This document shows positions 14,470-27,988 of a stretch of 64,000 nt of DNA, one piece after another. Both the position numbers and the translations under genes were made by a program. This stretch comes from Tetrahymena thermophila SB210 (lineage: Eukaryota; Ciliophora; Oligohymenophorea; Hymenostomatida; Tetrahymenidae), in NCBI RefSeq assembly GCF_000189635.1, contig NW_002476237.1:372001-436000 (forward strand). Reading direction: 5' to 3'. Numbering within the stretch: position 1 is the first letter of the stretch; each line of letters starts with the position of its first letter. The notes under the pieces are model-generated. The model ran no database searches. It was not told where the DNA came from and saw only the letters and a program-made list of their open reading frames with translations.

Positions 14470-17400
14470 ATGCTTAATCCTTATCTGCTACATTACAAAG
14501 ATTAGTATTTGTGCGAAGAGTATGAAAACCAAAGAAAACAACAATAGCGTAAATTCAACTAACTTATTGGATGGAGCATAATAGGATTTTAAGCTGTTTA
14601 ATGGATAAAACTATCATTAAATGGGTATACTTCTACTTAAGATTTTCCTTTAATCATTTTAACATGCATGACAGTTCTACTTTGCTTGTATGGATTTTAC
14701 TCAAACTAAAAAAATAGCTTGAAAGCAATAAAATATTTTTTTATAAGCACCATTTCTCTCAATAGCTAATTTGTTTGTTCTTCTTATACAGATTATTTTT
14801 TATATTAAAAATAAATATCTATGTTGCTCTAAGGATGGATTTTTGGATACTCTTTTATTATATAAATGCTAGTTCTTCCAAGCTGGTATTAAAAGCTATT
14901 AATAATTACACAAGCTACTACCATATTAGCAATTAAAATCTCCACATTAGCAGAACCAAGTTCATAAGACACGTAGTTTGCTGAGCTTATTTTAGTCTCT
15001 TTTCTTATAATTGCATTATTTTATTTATATGAAAAATATGAGAAGTAAAATTTTTAAAACTTATATGAGTAAAAGAAAAGCTTGTAAGAGTGGAAAAACC
15101 TGCTTAATTTTACTATTTCTTCAAGTATTTTTGTTATTGTGCCTGAGCAGCCTAACAAGCATAAGCTGCGCTTTTGGAATTAAACATTTCATGAAAAATT
15201 TGGATAGATTGAAAATAATGAGTTTTTTAACATTATACAAAAAATAGCAATTAAAGAACATAAATTTTGTGGCTAATCTAAAAAAGGTTCTTTTACCCAA
15301 AGTTAAAAAGACAATAAAAATCACAGTTAATCAAACACAGATTTACAAAAAAATATAGTTATAGAAAATGCAGAAAACAATGAATTTCATCCTAATAGTT
15401 CGTTTAAAAGCTCAAAAAACTATAAGCATATTCACCCAAATTCTTCTTCATCATCTTCGTCTGTTAATTCTCAAGGTCAAGGATCATTTGCATCTAGTTC
15501 TTCTAATCTCCTTAAAAAAATAGATTTAATTTATTAGCAATTAAAATAAAATAGAATGAATGAACAAGAAAAGGATTAAAACGTAAATACAATTAAGAGT
15601 TTCTGTCCATAAATTGAAGAAAAATACCATAATTGCTTATTCAAATACAGTGTTGTACTAAATAAAGATTAGGAACAACAACAATAAGAATATAATAATA
15701 AATATAAAGGAGATTGCAATAACCAATACAATAAATAGGTCAATAATAACTCTAAAAAATCTTAAGAAACAACTACCAAAGAAAATACGACAAAAGTTAA
15801 TATTAATTAATACTACGATATTAAGCTCATAGGATGCTATTGGGACAACTAAGATGCTGTTATGGTAATAATGGATGATATTAGTGAAAAAATTATTAAT
15901 GAAAGACTTAAGGAAACAGATGAATACAAGGATTAGATGCTCGCTACAGTCACTCACGATCTTAAAACTCCTCTTAATGGTATTATTATAATGATTAAAA
16001 CACTTATAGAATCAAGCTAGCACACTGAAGAGGAAATGAAGGTTATGAAAATGGTTTTACAAAATGCTAATCTACTTTTAAGCATGATCTAAGATATATT
16101 AGACTATTCTTAAATTAAAAGAAATGTCCTCAATCTAGCTCCTGATAGGTTTAAAATTGAAGAAGTACTAGAAGAAGTATACGAGTTATTTTCAATTTAA
16201 GCTCAGGAAAAAGGTTTAGAATTACGAATAGTCAAAGACGGAGTTCTTTGTAATAATTAAAGTAGTTATCAAAATTCAAACTAAATACAATATCAAAACA
16301 ATTTCAATCTGTAAATCCAGAGCCCATAAGGATCAAAACTTATTTCATATTTTAGAAACTAAAATAGGTAAAAGACTATTGGGTATAAAATACAACACTT
16401 GAATAACAATGAAGATTAACAAGGAAGTCATGATTCATCAATTAAATTTTTTAGAAATACTAAAAAGAAATTATCTGAATTTTATATAAGAGCTACAAGC
16501 TAAAATAATAGCAGTAATAATGATAGCTCTTCAGTGTTAATAAAGTAAAATAAAAAGAATAGTCCCAAAAAAAATGAAACAGATAATAAGGTAAATAAAT
16601 AGTTAAAAAACAACCAAAATTAAAATAAAAATTATTTTATTTAGACTTTAAATAGCTTTTAAATTCTCAAAATAAAATCATTTTATTAATTAAATTTAAT
16701 TATTAATTTTTATCTTTGATTTGAAATATGATAAAAAAATTTCTTTAATGAAAATCAAAATATTTTAATTTTAAAATAATAATAATAGGGTGCTGGTATT
16801 TTACCTCATAACCACTAAAAATAAATTAATTTATTAGGTAAATGATTTAAAATTTTGTTTTTTATATTTTTGAAACTAGATATGAAATAAATTATATTTT
16901 AAATTAGAAAATGAACTGAAAGACAGTATTATCGATAATAGCAAATAGGATAGTGTTTATTCATCATAATATGGAGGTGTTATGAACAATAAAGAGGTTG
17001 AGAGTGAAGCAGAAATCACATTAGACCATAAATCTGAATTAATAGAACAATTTAACTTAAATGATGAAAACACAAAGCAAGAAGAGTAATCATATGCTAC
17101 TTACCTTGATTAAAAAAAATATAATCCAAGGTTTTAGAATTAAAGTAGCAATTTGTTAAAATTTAGTATAGATTTAATGAGCAGTGGTAAAAATAACACA
17201 GAGGTTTATAGCGATAAGCGCAGGATTAAGCAAATACTTATTAATTTAGTAGGTAATGCTTTGAAATTTACTGAGAGAGGTTCAATTAGTATAGAATATA
17301 ATGTAATAAGTGATAGAAATTTAGTAGAAATAGTTGTAAGAGACACTGGTGTAGGTATTTCTGAGAGTCTTTAACCTAAATTATTTAAAGTATATAGCAC

Positions 17401-19801
17401 CTTTGATCATAATAATGGATCTAACAGACACGGAGTAGGTCTTGGGTTGGCTATATGCAAGAAACTGGCTTAATAATTGGGGCCAGAAAAAAATATAAAG
17501 CTTACTTCAACTAAAGGAGATGGTAGCTCCTTTTCATTTTTAATTTATCAAGACATAGGCTTGGCAATAAAAAAATATAAATAAAAATTGAATACTTATT
17601 CAGAAGATGAAGAAAGTTAATAGATTAATGATCAAGTAGTGGAAAAATAATAACTTAAAAATTCTTAATCGAAAGATATTATGGAAAATTAAGATAAATA
17701 ATAAAAGCTAGATGATATTGATGGAGTAGCTAATTTAAAAACGAAGTGTGAAATTTCTCCAAATTTGACTGCTATAACTAGTGATTAAGTTTACGAACTA
17801 AATACTAATTATACAAACAGGCTTAAGAAGAATCTCAGTATTGTTTGCCCTAAAGTGTCTTTTGAAGATTACACATTAATTAGTAATTCTCAAAGATAAC
17901 TTGTTAATGATAAAAATAATTTAGATAATCTAAATGAATTTCTTAAAAATTAAGACAAAGAAAAAGAAGGCAATAATATACAATCTCATAGAAATTCAAA
18001 ATATAACTCTCATAACAATACAGAAATCGGTCAAATGAGTTATTAATAAAAAAAATTTTAATCAAAAGATGAAAATTATTAATTTGGATCTGAATTATAA
18101 TTAGAGTAAAGCTGCATCTTTGACTCACTAGATATAGATGAGCATAAAACAGATTAAAAGTAAGCAGTTATTCAATTTTAGCATTAACTTGGAATGATCA
18201 ACGATTAAGTAAATAAAAATATTAAGTAAAAATATTCTCTGAACAAGATTTCCTAATAATCCTCCATGTATTTACAAGGAAGAGATATAAAAAATTTTCA
18301 ATCCTCAACTTTTTCTGCCTTCATTTAACAAAATGAATAAAATTCACCTTAAAATACTAAAAACTATAGACAAAATTAAAGTGTGCAGCAATTCGATCAA
18401 TTTCTAACTTTAAAGGTACAACATTATTAAAATATTATTAATTTAACTTTAATTAATACTTCTTTAAAAATGTAAAAGAAAATTACATTGTTTATCACAA
18501 GATTTCTATTTAAATTTTTATTATTTAATTTTAATGAATTTATTTAGTAAAATAATTATTTTATGCAATCAATTTTAAATTTAAATTAGTAAAATGTTTA
18601 AAACTCTGATACACTTTCTTCTCCTAAATCATGCTTAACGTTTTATAACTTCTCCAATTTTAAAGGGCTACCCCTTAATGAATAATAGCAAAGTCAGTAA
18701 GCTAAAGTATTTGACAGTGGGCTTAAAATTACAAGGACCAATTCATAGTCAATTCCTTCAGTTTAGTTAACCTTTTAGCAAAGTTAAAAACACAATTCCA
18801 AGATATCAAATTCTCAATCAAGTTTGCATTATTAGCATTAGTCATATATATATGAGTTCAAAAGACCTGTCAACATACTAATTGTAGACGATACTACATT
18901 TAACTTAATAGCATTAAAAGCGATGCTTAAAAAAGTTAGAAACATAAACCTCATAGTAGATGCCTATAATGGAAAAGAAGCTCTAGAAAAATTTAAACAA
19001 AATAAATTTGATTTAGTTTTAATGGATATTAATATGCCGATTATGGACGGCCAAGAATCAATGAGGCACATGAGATCATACGAGAAGGAACAATATTATA
19101 AAAGTTAAAAAAGATATAACAGTAAGCATTCAAGTTATTACTCACCTCTTTAGAAACTCAATAGTAGTAGAAATGAAGAAGGAACTTTTACATAATATCA
19201 GTAATCTATTATTTATGGAGAAGTTTCTGATAATTAAATTGCTGAGACTAACGATGATTTCACAAGCAAATATAAAAAAGTGATTAACTTATGCTAAAAC
19301 TAAGATTAATAAAATTAGATAGGAATATCTGAAATTCAAAATAGAAATATTCAAGACTAAAATGCTTAAAAATAAGAAAATGCATAGACAAATAAGTAAC
19401 CAACCTTTTAGGGTCTCTCTCCTGCTTATTCAAACTCTCCCCTAAATAGAAAGGGTTAAATTTTAAAGCAAGGACAAAGGTAATCAAGAAGAATAAAAAC
19501 TGCTACTATCGAAGAAAGTCCTAGAGCTATATTTGAAAATGGCTCTCCTGGGTTAAACTAGCAATTGATGCTACAAAAATAGATTTAAGGACACATATAA
19601 ACATCCAGTTAGTCTTTTTCAAGGAATAATCTAAACTCAGGAAATAACAGTAAAGTCTATTGGAATGCTATTATTTTTGCAGTTACTGCTTATGATTAGT
19701 AATAAGATATATAAAAATATTTACAAGCAGGGGCAAATGCACATATATCTAAGCCTATTAAATTAGAAAATTTATTTTCAGTAATTAATAAATTTTTTTG
19801 A
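14470..19801 (+). CDS. Hybrid histidine kinase with C-terminal receiver domain (paralogue 1)
   Basis: Four exons, 14470-16590, 16789-16837, 16908-18415 and 18590-19801, give 1629 aa. The N-terminal ~190 residues carry several membrane helices (GWSIIGFQAVQWI, FPLIILTCMTVLLCLYGF, LILVSFLIIALFYLY). A charged, Ser/Gln/Asn-rich linker follows. The kinase core has an H box, ATVTHDLKTPLNG, with His496. The N box is LINLVGNALKFTERG, G1 is RDTGVGISES and G2 is HGVGLGLAICKKL. The C-terminus is a receiver domain: LIVDDTTFNLIA, phosphoacceptor Asp1372 in VLMDINMPIMDG, then IIFAVTAYD and HISKPIKLENLF. Expected action is membrane-sensed autophosphorylation at His496 with transfer to Asp1372 (family knowledge). 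Two features are odd: about 215 residues are inserted before the N box, and about 185 inside the receiver between the Asp and the conserved Thr. ATG 14470 is the first Met before the helices. Confidence 0.93.
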
Positions 19802-21213
19802 TTATTGATTTTATGCTACAAAATCTAAATTATTTATTTAAATAATATAAAAATGTTATATAATTTACATACGAATACATACAATTTATCAAATTTTGTA
19901 ATTTTAAATGTAAAATTAAAATAATTAGTTTAAATTAGGTACACTTTTAGAAATAAATGACAACATTTAATATTTATTGACTTATTTTTTTAATTGTTTA
20001 GTATGAAAGTTATTTATTAAAAAATACAATTTTTTTTGTGTATCAATGGAAAATTTTCTATATATTTTCTTAGTCATTATTAATTGTAATAAATAGTATG
20101 AATAAATATATATATATAGTAACAAAAATAGCGAATTTATCTTTTCTTATAATCAATATTTAATAAATTTTACTGGTTAGATCTAGCTGTTTGTGTCGAT
20201 CGATCGATTATAATAACTTTAATTAAAAATTTTTATCAAAATAAAATTCACATCTACAAAATTTTTGAATGTAACTTATACAAAAATAGATATATGCAGT
20301 AAATGTGTAAGGTCAGCATTCTTGGAAACATACTTATTTATTTTATAATAGTTGAAAAATATCATTTTGAACATCATAGTTTGATTTAAAGAACAAAGAA
20401 TAAATAATCTTTATAAATATAATAAATTATGAATATTCAAGCAATTCTGGGAAAAAAGCAAATCATAATTATATGGATAGTTTTGATTATAAATAAACAG
20501 TAAATAAACAAAAAAGAAATATAAAAATATATATATTAATGATTTATCAAAATAGGGCGTGTTGAAGCTTAATAAATGTTAAAATTATATAGAACTTTGA
20601 TTCTTTTAATAGATAAATGATAAATAAATCGATGCTTTAAAATAATAAGAATAGTAAATAATAATATACCCTATAAATTACTAGATAAATAATTAAAATA
20701 ATGTTAGATAACAAGCAATATTAATTATTATCATTTATTGTGAGAGAGCCAAGAGCCTACCTAAATTTTGTTTATTTAACTAAAAAATAATAGAACTCTA
20801 TAGTTTTGCATATTTACATTAATAATAAATAATAAATCGCTCAAGATAAAAAGACTATCTTACAATTAATAAATAAAAAAATTTGCAATTTTAGGGAAGA
20901 GGGAGACAGAAGCAGTAAAATTAAAAAATAAATTTAACGCTAATCATAGTTTCCCGATACCTGATATAGCTTTTTTTGATTTGCGTTCTTTAGGTAATAA
21001 AGGTACATTGATTTCCTTGCATAATAATAGTCTCTTAAAAGAGAACTAACAAGGGTTAACTTGACAATAGTAGCATTAGCTTTAATCAAAAAAAAAAAAA
21101 AATAGTAGAAATTTGAAGGAAATAATAGAAGGAAATAGTAGTAAACAAGAAGAGGAGCTTCAGTAAAACAAAAAAAGCACAATTATCTTTGTATAGAAGA
21201 TCCAGAATTTTCA
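19802..21213. other. Intergenic, AT-rich
   Basis: This is the spacer between the two tandem kinase genes. A GATC-type tetranucleotide run lies near 20196-20207. The reading frame of the next gene stays open for some distance upstream of 21214, so a 5' extension of that gene may begin in the last ~150 bases. Confidence 0.5.
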
Positions 21214-24200
21214 ATGATATTTCATAGGTTTAGCTTAAATTTTAAGAACAAGCGATATGAATAAGAATTTCAATGTTAGAATGAAAAATATCAAAAAAAT
21301 ATAAACAAACTTAACTGCGTTGTGTTTATGATATTCTCTCTTTGCATCAACCTAGAAGTTTATATTTATACAAAAGATGCAATAACAATTATTACAGCTG
21401 TATTTCCTATTTTGTTAGCAATGGCTGCTCTTTATAAAAATACTAAAAAATTAAATTAAGTAAAGGTTTTCATGTTCTTAGCTATTATATGCCATGTCAT
21501 ATTATCAGCATCTATACAGTATCAGAGGTTTAGAAATAAGATACAATCTGATCAAAATTTTGTATTTGGAAGTTTAACTGGAATTATTATTGGAATAGTG
21601 GCTAGTGGTATGCAGCAGTGGTATCTTAAAGAGTTTATTATTTTAATTTATATTATGATCACTTTCTGTTCAGCTATCTCTTAATTCACTTTTGAGTAAA
21701 TAGCACTATTTATACCTATTATAGTTATAGAGATCATTCTTAGTAATATCATTTCATATTACAAAGAAATGCAGTCAAAAATGTAATTCTATGACTAACT
21801 AGTTGCTAAAGATACAATTTATGATTTAAAAAATCTCCTATAAAATAATATTCCTCAAAGTATTTTTGTTGTTTCACAGAAACCAAAGAGGTAACATTAA
21901 CCTTCAGCAACTAATTGCAATAACAAGCAAGGTAATGAAGTAGTTAATAGCAGCTGTAACAATAATAATATTAACAATAACAATGAAAATAATCACAATA
22001 ATTTAGATCTAGAGAATAATGACCACTCAAGAATCAGTATTGATTGCGAAGACGAGTTAGTAATTAACTTTTAAAATAAATATTTCACAGAATATCAAAA
22101 GAAATTTAACTTTTCTTATGATGTTACATCTTTTTTAAAGATGATTAAGATATAGAGCTAATCTTAAGTTTAGGAAGCTCAGCCTCCAGCTTTAAAAGTC
22201 TTAGAGAATTCCAATATGCCTAAGAGCTTAAATACTCCATATTTTGGTACTAGTGGATAGTAAAGCATACTTGATGTTATAGTTTAGTAAATAAAAGATA
22301 CAGCAACTGACAAACTAAGTTAGAACGATCCGTTAATACGATAACGCAGGTAAACTATTGCTTAGGATAAAGGATTTTAGCTTGATAACATTAAGGAGTA
22401 TTTTAATTGCTAGTATAAGCAAGATCCTAGTGTATTCATATAAAATAAACCTATGGAACCTAACAAAGAAAAAAGGTTGTCAAAGAAGAAAAAGAAAAAT
22501 TGTGTAATGTCGGAATTTCGTCATTTCGGCAGAGCCCTCTCTTAGATATCCTTTAAAAATACTTCTGTAAATAATACTCCAAGAGGTACAATTGGGAACG
22601 GATAAAATGAATAATCATAATAAAATCCAAATAATCTAAATATTAGCAACATTTATAATGCTACTAAAAAGAGATAAAATTCTAAATCACCTACTCCATA
22701 AGAAAATGCTGCAGCTGCTATAATTGCTAATCAAGCCAGTTAAAAAAATGAAAAAATTAGAAGAAAATGTAAAACTGTTTCTTTGAATAGTGATAATTAA
22801 AAAAATATTAAGTAACGCCAAATGTAATAGCTTCAAATAAAAACAAAAATTGTTAACTTAAATTCTTAAGTATTAAAATAAATTTAAAACCCGTCTAATC
22901 AAGGCTAAACAAGCAATTCAAAGTAGAATAATTCTGGACTGGTGGACAAAAATTAATTACAAGTTCAACAAATTCCTCTATAAAATATTTCAATTTATCC
23001 AAACTAGACTTCTGAAATACAGTCTTTAAGCTATCAAGAATAACTAAGTAATCTTCCTTCGGCTTAAATCAAATAAACCTGCAAGTTAAACTAGCACCAT
23101 CAAACTAAATAGGAGGCTGAAAGTAATAAATAAAGTAGATAGAGTATAAATAGCTAAAATTTGCAAATTAATTTAAAGCACTCTTCAATACACAAGTCAA
23201 TTTAAGTAAACAACAACAACGATGCTCAAAGACGTTCTACATAATAGCCTTCATAAACAAATGGAGGATATCAGATGAGCAGTATAAATAATTTATCCTA
23301 TAAATATACAAATAAAAGTGAAAACAACTTAAAAAGTAAGCAATACCCTATTCTTTATTTTGATATTTAGCTTGTGAAATGCCAATGGGAAGAAAATGAT
23401 GCTGTTATGGTCATCATGAATGATATTAGTGAAAAAGTAATGAATTTAAGATTGAAAGAGGGTGATAAATACAAAGACGAAATGCTAGCCACTGTTACTC
23501 ATAATTTAAAGACTCCTCTAAATTCTATGATTCTTTTGATAAACAAATTGTTAAAAAAGGAGAAAAGGAATAAGGAATTGAAGATTATAAGTCAGAGTTC
23601 AAATATGCTACTCTCAATGATTATGGATATCTTAGATTATTAATGCATTAAACGGAAAACATTTAAATTATAAATTGAAGCCTTTGATATTTTGGATGTG
23701 ATAAATGAAATCAAATAATTATATTAGATTACTGCTGACATTAAAGGATTGGAGATAAATATTGTAAATAATATTTAAAATCCTGATATGCAACTAGTTT
23801 TGCAAGACATGGATAGAATAAAGTAAATTCTAAATAATCTAGTTGGTAATGCTATTAAATTCACTAAGAAAGGTAGTATAACTATAATTATTGGTTATGA
23901 CACTACATACTCAAATGATTCTATTAAAAAGGAATAAAATTCTTAAGATTAATTAAAAGATGAGAACAATACTCCCGAATTATAGGCTAACAATAATTCT
24001 ATTAAGACTGATGCTGAAAAATCTGTTAAATTAAATAATTACCAAAGAATATTTTAAAATAATGGTGTTATATCAATATAAGTTAAAGATACTGGATCAG
24101 GTATAGACCATTCTCTACAGCAAAATTTATTTAAAATTTTTGCTACTCATGATCATAACGATGGATCAACAAAACACGGTGTAGGATTGGGTTTGACTGT

Positions 24201-26399
24201 ATGCAGGAAATTAGTTAAGCTGATAGGGCCTAGAAGAAGTCTTCTTCTTGATTCCACCCCAGGAATTGGATCTAGTTTTACTTTTTTTATTTATCAAAAT
24301 TTGTTAACTTCTCCCAAGTAATATACAAGTGAACTAAAAAACCAAATTAGCCCTATAATTATCAGTTCATCTTAGGAAAATAATTCAATAAATTTGTAAA
24401 ACTAATTTTCTTAAAACTAAAACATGAGCTAAGGAAGTGATAACGAAACCCATTAGTAGGTTCCTATTTTTTAGAAATCACAGATCCATACTAAATAATA
24501 GCAAACACCACCTCATAACAATTCAGCTGCAGATGAAATAGCAGATACAAAGAATATAATTATATCTTCACCAAAAGGTAGTGAAAAATCACCTAAAAGA
24601 ATGAACTAAATTGACTCTCCTTTATACAAAACTGATAATATTGATACAGGTGTAACTCCAAGGAATTAACAATCAATACAATTTCGCTCTTCAGATGCTT
24701 CTCTTAATCACTTGATCAAAGACGAAAAGCAACAATAGTCTAAATTTGGGAAAAATGATTAGAAACCGAGCAGGAAAAAAAGTAACAAGCTATTCTAAGG
24801 TAGTTAAATATCCTTAATTCTTGATTTAAATAGTCCTCTCTAGGAACAAAAATAGTTTGAAAAAAATTATTTGAGTTCCTTTTTAAATTTTACTCCTCGG
24901 TCAAATGCAAATTACCACCAGCAAAATACAGTTTCTACAATAAATAATATAAATTAGAAATTACTTTCTAAGCGAGACAGTGATAACTGTCATGAAGGAT
25001 CAAGCTTAAGATTAATAGTAGGAAATAATAATTTAAATAGTCCAAACGCTGTGTCTACTAATATAGTTTTTTCTGCATAAAAAGATAAAGACTTTTTTAG
25101 TAAATAACAATTAAGATTAAAGAATAAAATGACTTAATAAGAAGATTATGATGATGCACTAATAAGATCTGGAGAAATAAATGATTATATATTAAGTGAA
25201 TCATATAATAAATCACCTGATAAGATTTTCAATTAAAATTTAGATTTTAGTCCTAAGGGATTCAGACCATTTATTTAAACACCCAAAAAGAGTTTATTTA
25301 ATTTAGACTCTAAGCATTTAATATATTTAAAAACAAATAATCAGATAAGTATGAATAATATTCACATATTGCCATAAAGTTCAACAAGTATTAGCATAGA
25401 TAAGCACTTTAGTCATTATCCATCTAATAATCTCTTAGCTACTTTCCATGATTACAACAAATGTAAATCTTAATAATTCTTTTAAAATTAGAAAATTTGT
25501 TAAAAAAATTAAAATTTTTGTTATAAAATAGATGAAGAAAAGTTCCAAGATAATTTTGAGGATGAAGATTTCAGTAAAAATTATTTTAATTTAAAAAAAT
25601 TTTTTAATTTCATTTTTAATAATTTATAGATTTTAGACCTATGAATATGAAGTATCTCGAAAGTTAAACAAATATAGGGTTAGAGTAAAATAGAATGTAA
25701 TAATTGCCTGTCAAGCATAGTTCAAGTAATAAATCTGATTCTGATAACTAAAACTCACTTTAAAAGTAATTTTATATGAGTGAGTCTCACGGGGCTTTCC
25801 CATCTTTAGATAAATAAATTATAGAAAAAGATGGTGAGTCTTATTCAGATAATGTTTAAGATGACAGTTAAAATTTAAGTAGTAGCAGTAGCTATACTGA
25901 AGAAGGTGAATAATATACAAATGGTGAGGGTGAGTAAAACTTAGGAGATGTAGAAGAAGAAGATGATGAAAGCAAAGAAGATGAAGATAACATGAATTTA
26001 GAAGGACTATTCTCTAATACTATAAATGCATTGATAGTAGATGACACTCCTTTTAATATATTTGTCCTTAAATCATTTTTTTAAAACTGCAAAAATATTA
26101 AATTTTCTCAAGCATTTGATGGAAAAGAGGCCTTCGAACTATACAAAGAAAACAAATATGATTTAGTTTTTATGGACCTAAACATGCCGATCATGGATGG
26201 ATTTGAAAGCATAACTCTTATTAGGTAATTCGAGCATCAAAATAACCTAAAAGAAAGCATTATTTTTGCAGTAACAGCATAAGATTAAATTAAAGATATT
26301 TAAAAATGCATTGACTGTGGAGCTAATGGCCACATTCCTAAACCAGTAAAGTTAAGTTTATTGTATTCGTCTCTTTATTAATATTTCAAGAGAAGATGA
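21214..26399 (+). CDS. Hybrid histidine kinase with C-terminal receiver domain (paralogue 2)
   Basis: Two exons, 21214-25573 and 25630-26399 (56-nt intron), give 1709 aa. N-terminal helices include LNCVVFMIFSLCINLEVYIY, AVFPILLAMAALY, MFLAIICHVILSASI and LIYIMITFCSAI. A very long Gln/Asn/Ser-rich linker of several hundred residues follows. The core is parallel to paralogue 1: ECISEK-like segment VMVIMNDISEKVMN, H box ATVTHNLKTPLNSM with His763, N box ILNNLVGNAIKFTKKG, G1 VKDTGSGIDHSL and G2 HGVGLGLTVCRKL. The receiver has ALIVDDTPFNIF, Asp1636 in VFMDLNMPIMDG, IIFAVTAQD and HIPKPVKL. The residue after the H-box His is Asn instead of the usual Glu/Asp. About 55 residues of low complexity sit between the N and G1 boxes. 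The start is the first ATG in frame, but the frame is open upstream and a longer N-terminus is possible. Confidence 0.93.
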
Positions 26400-27506
26400 A
26401 AATATTAAATGTAAAAATTTATAATTTTCTCTTTTATATTTACGAATTAAAGAGTAAATAAAGAGTCGAACAACAAAAGAAATAACCTTTCCATTTTACA
26501 TAAATACAAGCATTTGAATTTAAGAAAATATTTACTAAACTATTTTAAATTTATTCAGAGTCATTTAAAAATTCTTATGCTTTTAGCTAAAACAAGCACA
26601 GATTCTCTAAAAAAAGTAGTTAAATTTCACTAAATTAATATCAATCAATCTTTATTTCAATTAGTTATTAAAATTAAGTATTAAAAAAAAACCAAACAAA
26701 CAAACATTATTAATTATTTTATCATTTGTATATTTATATAAAAACATACTCACTCCAATTAGTATTTCCTTAAACTAAGTATTATTATTATTATATAATA
26801 ATTGAAATATTAACAAAGAAAATAATATTATTATATACTTAACTTTAAAATGTAAGTAAGTAAATAAATACTTGTAAGTTTGAATTCAAGGTTATATCAT
26901 AAGAACATAAAATACATGAATTTATATTTAAATGACATTTTTATTTTCTAATTAAATAGTTGAATAACAAAAGAATTTTTTCATTTTACATAAAGAAACA
27001 CAATTTATTTAAGTAAAAATATTTTAACTGAAATAAAAGCTTAAAAAAAAAAAGCATAGTTAATATAAATTCATTAAATTAATATTAATTTATATTTCAA
27101 TTAATAAATAATTCATGTTAGATAATAACAAATCAAACAAACTTCATTAAAAAAATTACTAAAAACTGGAAATATTTTATTTTCTTTATTATAAATAATA
27201 AATAGAAGTATTCAAAGTAAAATGGTTATGTTTAATCAGATTAAATAATTTAATTCTTAAATTTATTCAAATAAAACAAAAAATAGTTAGTTTCCTTTTG
27301 CAAAACAAGCAGTAGCTTTATAGTAAAGTTATTTAATAAATTCATTAAATTAATATCACTCTTTATGTTAATTAGTTACTAAAATTTAGTATCAAAAAGC
27401 AAAAAATCGTCATTAATTATTTTATCACTTGTTGTGTGTTTATAAAAAATAAAAATAAATAAAAATTATTATTTTCTTATGTTATAAATAATAAATAGTA
27501 TTATTT

Positions 27507-27537
27507 ATTCTTTCAAGCATCTAGTTACAGAAAGAAT
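27507..27537. repeat. Hairpin within the tandem repeat (copy A)
   Basis: ATTCTTTC (27507-27514) is an exact inverted repeat of GAAAGAAT (27530-27537) with a 15-nt loop. The same hairpin recurs 331 bp downstream. Confidence 0.8.
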
Positions 27538-27837
27538 AATGCTTATCTTTAATCAGATTAAATTTAATTCTTAAATTTTTTCAAAGTAAAATAAAAAACT
27601 CTTCTTGATTTTAGATAAAATAAGTAGCAGAATATTTTTATAATAAGTAAAGTTAATAAATTTAATTATTTGATATATCAATCTTTATTTCATTTTGTTA
27701 TTCATATTAAGCATCAAAAAATCAAACAAACACCACTAATAATTTTATTGTTTGTTATGTATTTATCTTAATACATACTGAAAAGATTATTATTTTCTTA
27801 AATTATATATACTTATAAATTATAAATTATGGTTTCC

Positions 27838-27868
27838 ATTCTTTCAAGCATCTACTTACAGAAAGAAT
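27838..27868. repeat. Hairpin within the tandem repeat (copy B)
   Basis: The same 8-bp arms as copy A, ATTCTTTC and GAAAGAAT, with a loop differing by two bases or fewer. The downstream ATGCTTAT is shared as well. Confidence 0.8.
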
Positions 27869-27988
27869 TATGCTTATATTTAATCAGAATAAAAAATTTA
27901 ACTCTTTTTAATTTCGCTAGAGATTTTACATTTAATAAATAAATAAATATAATACTTAAAATAAATTTGTAATACCCAAAAATTTTTA

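Larger units (their letters stand above)
26440..27900. repeat. Degenerate tandem repeats of roughly 330 bp
   Basis: Blocks recur in the same order. An ATTAATATCAATC/TTTATTTCAATTAG-like segment occurs near 26634, 27078, 27348 and 27672. CAAACAAACA plus TTTTATCATTTGT-like segments occur near 26690, 27420 and 27744. A segment ending in GCTTAT.TTTAATCAGA occurs near 27220, 27540 and 27870. The two best copies are offset by 331 bp; others are offset by about 270-445 bp, so units have diverged and gained or lost sequence. No coding frame is conserved across the units. Confidence 0.7.

Noticed and set aside
20196-20207. GATC tetranucleotide run as a regulatory palindrome.
   Set aside because: It is a short simple repeat with no second copy near a promoter, so it is not distinguishable from chance.
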